From positions 1 through 5,212 of the forward strand of contig DMJJ01000358.1 of assembly GCA_003452185.1 (NCBI GenBank): a DNA stretch of 5,212 nt. Direction: 5' to 3'. Position 1 is the first letter of the stretch; each line of letters opens with the position of its first letter. Source of the stretch: Verrucomicrobiales bacterium (GTDB lineage Bacteria; Verrucomicrobiota; Verrucomicrobiia; Limisphaerales; UBA11320). The position numbers and the translations under genes are program-made. This document shows, piece after piece, positions 1 through 5,212 of the stretch. The notes under the pieces are model-generated. The model worked only from the letters and a program-made list of their open reading frames with translations. It was not told the origin of the DNA and searched no databases.

Positions 1-798
1 CAGACTGCCCGCTCGAGCACGGGGCATGCTCTCGAACTCCGCCTGACCCGCAGCGGGATCCAGCTCTGCACCGGTGTGGGGTGCGGGTTCATCCCGTATG
101 GCAAGGAGTGGAGCCTCTCGTTTGGCCGCCTTGAGCTCCGTCCATGGTGGGACGCCTGGCAGCCGGTGATGCTTGCCGGTTCGGGGTTCGCCTTGATCGT
201 TTTTCTCCTGTCGGTCTGGTGGATCCTGGCAACCCTCTATTGCGTGGTCCCCCGGGTCACGGCCTTCTTCGCCGACCGGGCCCTGAACCTCCCTGGCGCG
301 TGGAAGCTGTCGGCCGCCGCCCTGCTTCCGGGGGCCGTTATCATGGTGGCCGGGATCCTGGGCCTTGGCCTCGGGTGGATCGATCCCGTTCGGTGGGTAC
401 TCGTGGTGGCCCTCCACATGGTGATCCCGCTGGCGTACCTTGTGGTGAGTCCCCTGTACCTTCCCCGGCGGGAGGCCGCCCGGGCCGCGCTCTCGAACCC
501 CTTTGATTCGGTCCCGGCTCCGACGTCGATCGCCGCGGCCCCGCCCGCGACCCCCGTCGACTCCACCCCCGGAGAGACATCGTCCGCCCCCACCCTGGGG
601 GCCTCGCCAGCGGCCCCCGCTCCGGTTGCCGCCTCCGAGGGGCCCGTCGTTGCCGGGCCTGCCGCGGATCCCGGACCGGGGGAGGAAATCCCCGTGGCCG
701 CACGGTCGGTCAACCCCTTTGCCGCCCCTTCGCCGGCCTCGGCGCGGGAGATCCGGCCCCGTTCCCAGAAGCCGGAAAACCCGTTTGCCCCTCGGTAG
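1..798 (+). CDS. Membrane protein of unknown function, 5' end missing; three TM helices and Ala/Pro-rich tail
   Basis: I do not recognise the family. The frame is open from the first base to the TAG at 796-798, giving 265 residues. A GTG at 76 could be read as a start, but it has no Shine-Dalgarno-like sequence. The 25 codons before it are also G/C-rich at third positions and read as plausible protein, so the gene very probably begins upstream. Counting from the first codon in the window, residues 1-55 are soluble and look strand-rich. Hydrophobic segments follow at about 56-81, 102-125 and 130-154. The basic residues in the loop after the first segment and the RR pair at 156-157 suggest, by the positive-inside rule, that residues 1-55 are extracytoplasmic and the tail is cytoplasmic. 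The last ~105 residues are rich in Ala, Pro, Ser and Gly and probably disordered. The tail holds NPF at residues 166, 238 and 260, the last five residues from the end. The next gene starts 99 nt downstream on the same strand; a functional link is not evident. Confidence 0.8.
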   Translation, partial: QTARSSTGHALELRLTRSGIQLCTGVGCGFIPYGKEWSLSFGRLELRPWWDAWQPVMLAGSGFALIVFLLSVWWILATLYCVVPRVTAFFADRALNLPGAWKLSAAALLPGAVIMVAGILGLGLGWIDPVRWVLVVALHMVIPLAYLVVSPLYLPRREAARAALSNPFDSVPAPTSIAAAPPATPVDSTPGETSSAPTLGASPAAPAPVAASEGPVVAGPAADPGPGEEIPVAARSVNPFAAPSPASAREIRPRSQKPENPFAPR

Positions 799-883
799 AA
801 CGGGGGCCTTCGGTTGCTGGGGAACCTGGCTTCCGGGTCCTTGGAGGGGCGTGTCGACCCGCTTGTCAGTTGCCCGGAGTTTC

Positions 884-888
884 GGGAG
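884..888 (+). promoter_or_regulatory. Ribosome binding site for the haem protein
   Basis: GGGAG lies 9 nt before the ATG at 898. It decides the start in favour of 898 over the in-frame TTG at 814, which has only a weak purine context and would place 28 extra residues in front of an otherwise standard signal peptide. The site lies in the 8-nt loop of a possible small hairpin (GGAGT 876-880 with ACTCC 889-893). Confidence 0.6.
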
Positions 889-897
889 ACTCCCCGG

Positions 898-3800
898 ATG
901 CCCGGCGCCGATTCCGTTGCGTTTCGCCCTGTCCCCCGTTGGTTCCTGGGGGTTCTCTCACTTGTGCTCTGCCAGCTCCCCTCTGTCGGGGCCGCGGAGG
1001 GGGAGCGGGCCGCCTCCCCGCTGCAGCTGCTCCCCGGTTTTGAGGCAACCCTCTGGGCCGCCGAGCCGATGCTCCAGAATCCGGTGGCCATCTCCTTCAA
1101 CGACCAGGGCCGGTGCTATGTCGCGGAGACCCATCGTTGGTCGCAGTCGATTTTCGACATCACGCGTCATCCCGACTGGCTGCGGCAGGACCTTTCCTTT
1201 CGCTCGGTGGCCGATCGCGCCGCGTTCCTCGCCGGGGCCTTTGCCGACCGTCCCGGATTCCTGACCCGAGACTCCGAGCGGGTGACCTGGGTGGAGGATC
1301 GATCGGGCGCGGGGCATGCGGACGTCTCGGGTGTGTTTGCCACCGGGTTCCAGCTTCCGACCTCCGGGACCGCCGCGGGAATCCTCGCCCGCGACAACGA
1401 GGTCTGGTTCGCCTCCATCCCCGACCTCTGGCATCTCGAGTCACGGTCCGCTTCGGGACAGGCCGACCGCCGGGAGGTGCTTCACACCGGGTTTGGAGTC
1501 CACATCGGCGTGAGCGGACACGACCTGCACGGCCTCAAGTTCGGTCCGGACGGCCGGTTGTATTTCTCCATCGGCGACCGCGGCTTTGACCTTTCCAGCT
1601 CGTCCAACCGCGTCGACCCAAGGAAGCTCGGGTGGCGGTTTTCGCTCCAGCAGCCCGACACCGGAGCCGTCCTGCGATGCGACCCCGATGGGTCCAACCT
1701 TGAGGTGTTCGCCATCGGGCTCCGGAATCCCCAGGAGCTGGTGTTCGATGCCGAGGGGAACCTTTGGACCGGGGACAACGATACGGCCGGAGCCGATGAA
1801 TCGCGTCTTCTCCATCTGGTGGAAGGGGGGGACTACGGGTGGCGTTGCAGCTATCAGCATCAGGAGGGGTTCGGCCCTTGGGTGCAGGAAGGGCTTTGGC
1901 GCGGGGGGCTGGACGATGCGCTTCCAACCTGCGGCATGGTCTCCCAGGGTCCCGCCGGATTCGATGTCTACCCTGGCACAGGGTTCGGGCCCGGGTGGAC
2001 GGGTCACTTCCTGATGTGTGATTTCCCGGGCGGGGTGTGGGATTTCACCCTCCTCCGCCGGGGGGCTTCCTTCGAGCTCGCCTCCAAGCGAAAGTTCCTC
2101 TGGGGGGTCTGGCCCACGGACGTCGAGTTCGGTCCGGATGGGGCGGCCTACGTTGCGGACTGGGTCTTTGGGTGGGAGAAGCCGGCCAAGGGACGGATCC
2201 ACCGGATTGCCCCCGCTCCGCGGGGCTCAGGGGGGGGATCGGAGGACTCCTCCCGCGTTGCCACGGTGCTGCGGACCGGGATGTCCGGCGCCACGGAGTC
2301 GATGTTGCGCGCGTGGCTTGGCGACCCCGACCAGCGGATCCGGCTTCGGGCCCAGTGGCGGGCCGCCACCTTGGGTGAGCGGGGGCTGGCACTCTTTGCG
2401 GAGAGTCTCTCCTCGGGAGGGGAGTCCCCCGGCAGGCTCCACGCGGTTTGGGGACTTGGACAAATGCTCCGCGGCGGCCCTGGGGGCCCCGCACTCGGCG
2501 CGGCCTCGAGGGAGCGCGCCCTTGCGGCGCTCCGCGGGGCGCTCTCGGATCGGGATCCGGTGGTTCGCTCCCGGGCCGCGGAGCAGCTCGGGGAGGCGGG
2601 TGCCAGGGAGGCTTCGTCGGCGCTTGCGGGTGCGCTTCGCGATCCGGAGCCGGGGGTTCGGTTGCTCGCGGCGATTGCCCTTGGGCGCCTGGGACCGCAG
2701 GAGGAGCTTGGCCCGGTGCTTGCCATGCTGCGTGAGACCGGGGATCGCGATCCCCATCTTCGCCACGCCGGCATGATGGCCCTGCTCGGCATGTCCGACG
2801 CCGCTCGGCTGGCGCGGCTCCAATCGGATCCTTCGCCCGGGGTTCGGCATGCGGTGCTGCTCGCGCTCCGGCGGCTCCGGGCCGATGACGTCGCCCTTTT
2901 CCTCAACGACCCGAACCCCGCCCTTGTTCTCGACGCCGCCCGGGCGATCAACGACGTGCCGGTGCCCGGGGCCATGCCCCGGCTGGCTGCGTTTTTGGGG
3001 AAGGTGGACTGCCCCTCGAACATCGTCTCCCGGGCGATCAACGCCAACCTCCGTCTCGGTGAAGCGCGCAACGCCACGGTGCTGGCCAACTTCGCCAACC
3101 GGGCTGATGTTCCCGTGGCGCTTCGGACCCTGGCGTTGGAGGCCCTGGGGGACTGGGAGAAACCCGCCCCCCTGGATCGCGTGATGGGCCTCTGGCGTCC
3201 GCTTGGCGCACGGTCAGCCGAGCCCGGGCGCCGGGCGCTGCGGGCCGTGGCGGGCTCACTGAACCAGGCCCGAGCCGAGGAGGTGCGGATCGCCCTCATG
3301 CGGTGTGCCGCCAGGCTCGGGGTCAAGGAGGTGGGGCAGGGCCTCGCGGATTCGTTCGCGGAGCCGGGGAACTCCGCACCGTTGCGTGTCGAGATTCTCA
3401 GGACACTCGGCGCCCTGCATCACAGCCGGCTTGAGGAGCTTTTGTCCGCCGGTCTTGCCGACCCCGCCCCGGTGGTTCGGGCCGCCGCCCTTGAGCTGGC
3501 GGCAGAGCGTCCCGACGCCCGGGTCCTGGAGGTCCTCCCCGGGTTCCTTTCCGATGGGGTGGAGCGACACCTCCGGCAGGCCGCCGTGACGATCCTGGGA
3601 AAGCTCAACGACCCCCGTGCAGGCTCGCTCCTCGGCACCTGGATCGACCGGCTGGCTGCGGGAGGGGTGGACCCGGGCCTGGAACTGGACCTGCTCGAGG
3701 CCGCCGAGTCGCGTCCCGAGGAGGGGATCCGGTCCAAGGCGCGTGCTCTTCGGGCGGCTGCTCCCTCGGAGGACCCGCTCGCGGCGTTCCGCCCGGTGTT

Positions 3801-4221
3801 GGCCGGCGGCAGCGCGGATCGGGGAGGGCGGGTGTTCTCGGGAAAGGCGGAGGTTGCGTGCCTGCGATGCCATTCCGTGGGGGGTGTCGGGGGAACGGTC
3901 GGCCCATCCCTGGACGGCGTGGGCAAGCGACTCAAGCGAGGTGAGATCCTCGAGTCGATCGTGAGGCCGAACGCCCGCATCGCTGCAGGGTTTGAGCAGG
4001 CCCGGGTGACCCTGAAGGATGGGGGCGCGGTGTCGGGCACCGTCCGTGCGGAGACCGACCAGGAGCTCTCACTCGAGAGCCTGGAGGAGGGGATGGTCCG
4101 GGTTCCCAAGGCTTCCATTGTGACCCGCACCCGGGGGCTTTCCCCAATGCCCGAAGGGTTGGACCGGCTCCTCACGGCCCGCGAGCTCCGGGACCTCATC
4201 GAATACCTCGCCGGCCTATAG
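898..4221 (+). CDS. Exported PVC-type dehydrogenase/HEAT-repeat/haem-binding CxxCH protein
   Basis: This 1107-residue protein has the three-part architecture of the large PVC-bacterial 'membrane-bound dehydrogenase / haem-binding' family. Residues 1-33 form a signal peptide (R10, R14, hydrophobic core about 15-27, likely cleavage near GAA at 31-33), so it should act in the periplasm. Residues about 42-440 match the Pirellula/Verrucomicrobium-type N-terminal domain, related to PQQ-dependent glucose/sorbosone dehydrogenase propellers: LLPGFEATLWAAEP (44-57), HDLHG (208-212), GPDGRLYFSIGDRG (216-229), GLRNP (274-278), GDND (292-295) and GDYGWR (311-316). In soluble glucose dehydrogenase the Arg-Asn of GLRNP contacts PQQ; cofactor use here is inferred. 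A Gly/Ser linker (443-448) leads into HEAT/ARM-like helical repeats (about 465-960), with DPxPxVR-type turns near 553, 582, 644 and 855. The C-terminal haem domain (about 970-1107) has one CLRCH site (C988, C991, H992) and M1084 in a SPMPEGL motif as the likely distal ligand. A TTG at 814 would add 28 residues ahead of the signal peptide; ATG 898 has a good ribosome binding site and is preferred. The substrate is unknown, perhaps a sugar or alcohol. Confidence 0.93.
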   Translation: MPGADSVAFRPVPRWFLGVLSLVLCQLPSVGAAEGERAASPLQLLPGFEATLWAAEPMLQNPVAISFNDQGRCYVAETHRWSQSIFDITRHPDWLRQDLSFRSVADRAAFLAGAFADRPGFLTRDSERVTWVEDRSGAGHADVSGVFATGFQLPTSGTAAGILARDNEVWFASIPDLWHLESRSASGQADRREVLHTGFGVHIGVSGHDLHGLKFGPDGRLYFSIGDRGFDLSSSSNRVDPRKLGWRFSLQQPDTGAVLRCDPDGSNLEVFAIGLRNPQELVFDAEGNLWTGDNDTAGADESRLLHLVEGGDYGWRCSYQHQEGFGPWVQEGLWRGGLDDALPTCGMVSQGPAGFDVYPGTGFGPGWTGHFLMCDFPGGVWDFTLLRRGASFELASKRKFLWGVWPTDVEFGPDGAAYVADWVFGWEKPAKGRIHRIAPAPRGSGGGSEDSSRVATVLRTGMSGATESMLRAWLGDPDQRIRLRAQWRAATLGERGLALFAESLSSGGESPGRLHAVWGLGQMLRGGPGGPALGAASRERALAALRGALSDRDPVVRSRAAEQLGEAGAREASSALAGALRDPEPGVRLLAAIALGRLGPQEELGPVLAMLRETGDRDPHLRHAGMMALLGMSDAARLARLQSDPSPGVRHAVLLALRRLRADDVALFLNDPNPALVLDAARAINDVPVPGAMPRLAAFLGKVDCPSNIVSRAINANLRLGEARNATVLANFANRADVPVALRTLALEALGDWEKPAPLDRVMGLWRPLGARSAEPGRRALRAVAGSLNQARAEEVRIALMRCAARLGVKEVGQGLADSFAEPGNSAPLRVEILRTLGALHHSRLEELLSAGLADPAPVVRAAALELAAERPDARVLEVLPGFLSDGVERHLRQAAVTILGKLNDPRAGSLLGTWIDRLAAGGVDPGLELDLLEAAESRPEEGIRSKARALRAAAPSEDPLAAFRPVLAGGSADRGGRVFSGKAEVACLRCHSVGGVGGTVGPSLDGVGKRLKRGEILESIVRPNARIAAGFEQARVTLKDGGAVSGTVRAETDQELSLESLEEGMVRVPKASIVTRTRGLSPMPEGLDRLLTARELRDLIEYLAGL

Positions 4222-4249
4222 CCCGGGCAGGAGTTGGCCGCCACCGGGC
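4221..4249. terminator. Possible weak bidirectional hairpin between convergent genes
   Basis: GCCCGG (4221-4226) and CCGGGC (4244-4249) form a perfect 6-bp GC stem around a 17-nt loop. It sits almost exactly between the stop codon of the haem protein (4219-4221) and the stop codon of the convergent acetyltransferase gene (4259-4261). A shared terminator would be expected in this place. However, there is no T-run on either side, the loop is long, and self-complementary hexamers are common in such GC-rich DNA, so this is only a candidate. Confidence 0.25.
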
Positions 4250-4258
4250 GCCGAATCG

Positions 4259-4795
4259 CTAGCCTCCCGCCTTCTGACCGGAGGCTGTTTCGGGGGGAAT
4301 CAGCAGCTGCAGGTAGGCGACGTCCAGCCACCGGTCGAACTTGAAACCGACCTCCCGGAACCGCCCGACCTCCGCAAATCCCCATCGTTGGTGGAGGCGC
4401 AAGCTGGCCTCGTTGCTCGCATCGATGGCCGCGATGATCGAGTGGAGACGGAGCCGCGCCGCCTCACGGATCAGGGGTTCGAGCAGGCGGCCGCCCAGTC
4501 CCCGCCCGCGGTGCTCCGCGTGGACGTAGATCGAATTCTCCACGGTGAAGCGAAACCCCGGGCGGCGGTGATACGGGCTCAGGGAGCTCCATCCGATGAT
4601 CCCCGCGATGGGATCCTCGCCGACGAACATCGGAAGCCCGAGCTCCACGTGATCCCGGAACCATGCCTGCCGCCGCTCGAGCCCCTCGGTTGCGTAGTCA
4701 TAGGTGGCCGTGGTCGTCAGCACGGCATCGTTGTAGATGGCGGAGATCGCAGGGAGGTCCTGCTCGGTCGCCGGGCGGATATGGATCGGTGGCAT
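4259..4795 (-). CDS. GNAT N-acetyltransferase, MnaT/phosphinothricin acetyltransferase-like
   Basis: A complete 178-residue cytoplasmic GNAT enzyme that should transfer acetyl from acetyl-CoA to a small amine. It resembles the group containing Streptomyces Bar/Pat and E. coli MnaT (YncA), which acetylate L-methionine sulfone, methionine sulfoximine and phosphinothricin. The N-terminus (IRPATEQDLPAISAIYNDAV, residues 6-25) is typical of the group. Glu86 in VENSIYVHAEHRG (85-97) occupies the conserved acidic position before the acetyl-CoA loop, which reads RGRGLGGRLL (96-105) and fits the Q/RxxGxG/A pattern. The C-terminal half has IDASNEASLRLHQRWGF (124-140) and GFKFDRWLDVAYLQL (150-164), both close in form to the matching parts of MnaT. 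Length is normal for the group (about 170-185). The ATG at 4795 is preceded by a weak AGG with 7-nt spacing (4803-4805) and there is no upstream in-frame start. The gene lies 45 nt downstream of the SDR gene on the same strand and may share its transcript. The natural substrate cannot be told from sequence; detoxification or amino-acid derivative acetylation is likely. Confidence 0.9.
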   Translation of the reverse strand: MPPIHIRPATEQDLPAISAIYNDAVLTTTATYDYATEGLERRQAWFRDHVELGLPMFVGEDPIAGIIGWSSLSPYHRRPGFRFTVENSIYVHAEHRGRGLGGRLLEPLIREAARLRLHSIIAAIDASNEASLRLHQRWGFAEVGRFREVGFKFDRWLDVAYLQLLIPPETASGQKAGG

Positions 4796-4819
4796 GCGGG
4801 TACCTGCGTGCGGCGGGGT

Positions 4820-4837
4820 GGAGGGGCCTCCGGGAGG
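4820..4837. repeat. Alternating GGAGG/CCTCC inverted repeats between SDR and acetyltransferase genes
   Basis: On the + strand the gap holds GGAGG (4820-4824), CCTCC (4827-4831) and GGAGG (4833-4837), so the middle block could pair with either neighbour, but the loops would be only 2 and 1 nt. In the direction of transcription (- strand) the middle block reads GGAGG, a perfect Shine-Dalgarno sequence, but it is 31 nt from the ATG at 4795 with no in-frame start nearer. I see no clear function; it may weakly attenuate or process a joint transcript. Confidence 0.3.
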
Positions 4838-4840
4838 ATT

Positions 4841-5212
4841 TCAGTAGGTGGCCCGGCCGCCCGAGAGATCAAACACGGCCCCCGTGCTGAAGGAGCAGTC
4901 CCTTGAGCAGAGCCACGCCACCAGGGCCGCGGCTTCCTCCGCCTTCCCGAACCGGTTCATCGGGATCTTGGATCGCATGTAGTCGATATGCTGCTGGGTG
5001 AGCTGCTTGAGGATGTCGGTCTCGATGACCGCCGGCGTCACGCAGTTCACGTTGATCCCGGAGGTGGCGAGCTCCTTGCCGAGCGACTTCGTGAGGCCAA
5101 TCACCCCGGCTTTCGCGGCGCTGTAGTGCGCGGCGTTCGGGTTTCCCTCCTTTCCCGCGATGGAGGCGATGTTCACGATCCGGCCATATCCGGACTCCAG
5201 GAGCAGGGGAAC
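4841..5212 (-). CDS. Short-chain dehydrogenase/reductase (FabG-like), N-terminal half missing
   Basis: The C-terminal 123 residues of a classical SDR, an NAD(P)-dependent oxidoreductase that is normally about 250 residues long. The frame stays open to the window edge: the GTG at 5176 is an internal Val within GRIVNIAS, not a start. Counting from the edge, S17 in NIAS and Y30/K34 in YSAAKAG form the catalytic Ser-Tyr-Lys set. The 13-residue Ser-Tyr spacing equals that of E. coli FabG (S138, Y151, K155). SLGKELATSGINVNCVTP (43-60) and IETD (63-66) follow as in FabG, although the usual PG after this strand is PA here. The protein ends SGGRATY. The Rossmann cofactor-binding Gly motif lies outside the window, so NAD versus NADP preference cannot be judged. 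The HIDYM...IP segment and the AVFDLSGGRATY ending recall sugar-acid SDRs such as 2-keto-3-deoxy-L-fuconate/rhamnonate dehydrogenases more than housekeeping FabG. This is from memory and tentative. The acetyltransferase gene follows 45 nt downstream. Confidence 0.92.
   Translation of the reverse strand, partial: VPLLLESGYGRIVNIASIAGKEGNPNAAHYSAAKAGVIGLTKSLGKELATSGINVNCVTPAVIETDILKQLTQQHIDYMRSKIPMNRFGKAEEAAALVAWLCSRDCSFSTGAVFDLSGGRATY

Noticed and set aside
814..897. TTG-initiated 28-residue N-terminal extension of the haem protein
   Set aside because: It would bury the signal peptide behind 28 unrelated residues, and TTG 814 has a poorer ribosome binding site than ATG 898.
841..897. Sigma-70-like promoter before the haem protein (TTGGAG at 841 or TTGTCA at 863)
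   Set aside because: Neither is followed at 16-18 nt by anything resembling TATAAT, and the upstream gene may simply be co-transcribed.
955..975. Possible lipoprotein signal (Cys25 after the hydrophobic core of the haem protein)
   Set aside because: The residue before Cys is Leu, not Gly/Ala/Ser, so it does not fit a lipobox; a standard signal peptidase I site at GAA 31-33 fits better.
2148..3326. Long (392-codon) open frame on the - strand, antisense to the HEAT region
   Set aside because: Its translation is dominated by Ser, Arg, Ala and Pro with no recognisable domain, and it lies wholly opposite a well-supported gene. Long antisense frames are expected where third positions are nearly all G or C.
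3420..4385. 321-codon - strand open frame spanning the haem domain and the start of the acetyltransferase region
   Set aside because: It overlaps two confident genes in other frames, has low-complexity Arg/Ser/Pro composition and no motif.
4796..4807. Imperfect palindrome around GGTACC just before the acetyltransferase ATG, considered as an operator
   Set aside because: It is only about 12 bp with one mismatched pair and has no second copy; such symmetry is common by chance.
5174..5176. GTG as the start of a short 111-residue SDR
   Set aside because: It encodes the internal Val of GRIVNIAS; the frame continues upstream to the window edge with normal SDR sequence, so the gene is merely cut by the window.

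Overview
The window is a GC-rich, densely coding stretch of bacterial DNA with four genes, two of them cut by the window edges. The clearest taxonomic clue is the large central protein. It joins an N-terminal dehydrogenase-like beta-propeller, a HEAT-type helical repeat region and a C-terminal CxxCH haem domain. This architecture is characteristic of the Planctomycetota-Verrucomicrobiota (PVC) group and is found there as large paralogous families. With the high GC content, a Verrucomicrobiota genome (possibly Opitutae- or Limisphaerales-like) is my best guess, with Planctomycetota as the alternative. This is inference from protein architecture only.

Layout: (1) positions 1-798, + strand, the 3' part of an unrecognised membrane protein with about three transmembrane helices and a long Ala/Pro-rich tail carrying three Asn-Pro-Phe motifs. 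(2) After a 99-nt gap, positions 898-4221, + strand, the exported 1107-residue PVC-type haem protein. (3) After a 37-nt convergent gap with a weak GC hairpin, positions 4259-4795, - strand, a complete GNAT acetyltransferase of the MnaT/Bar (phosphinothricin/methionine sulfone acetyltransferase) type. (4) 45 nt upstream of that on the same strand, positions 4841-5212, the C-terminal half of a FabG-like short-chain dehydrogenase/reductase (SDR) that runs off the right edge.

The two + strand genes and the two - strand genes form convergent pairs. The haem protein is probably a periplasmic oxidoreductase or electron-transfer protein, plausibly linked to breakdown of sugars or polysaccharides. The SDR may also act on a sugar acid, but nothing in the window proves a shared pathway. 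The SDR-GNAT pair is close enough to be co-transcribed. I see no mobile element, CRISPR array, tRNA or rRNA. No intergenic stretch exceeds 100 nt, and I find no convincing undescribed system. The most curious details are the NPF-bearing tail, the start-site context of the haem protein, and two 7-G tracts within that gene.
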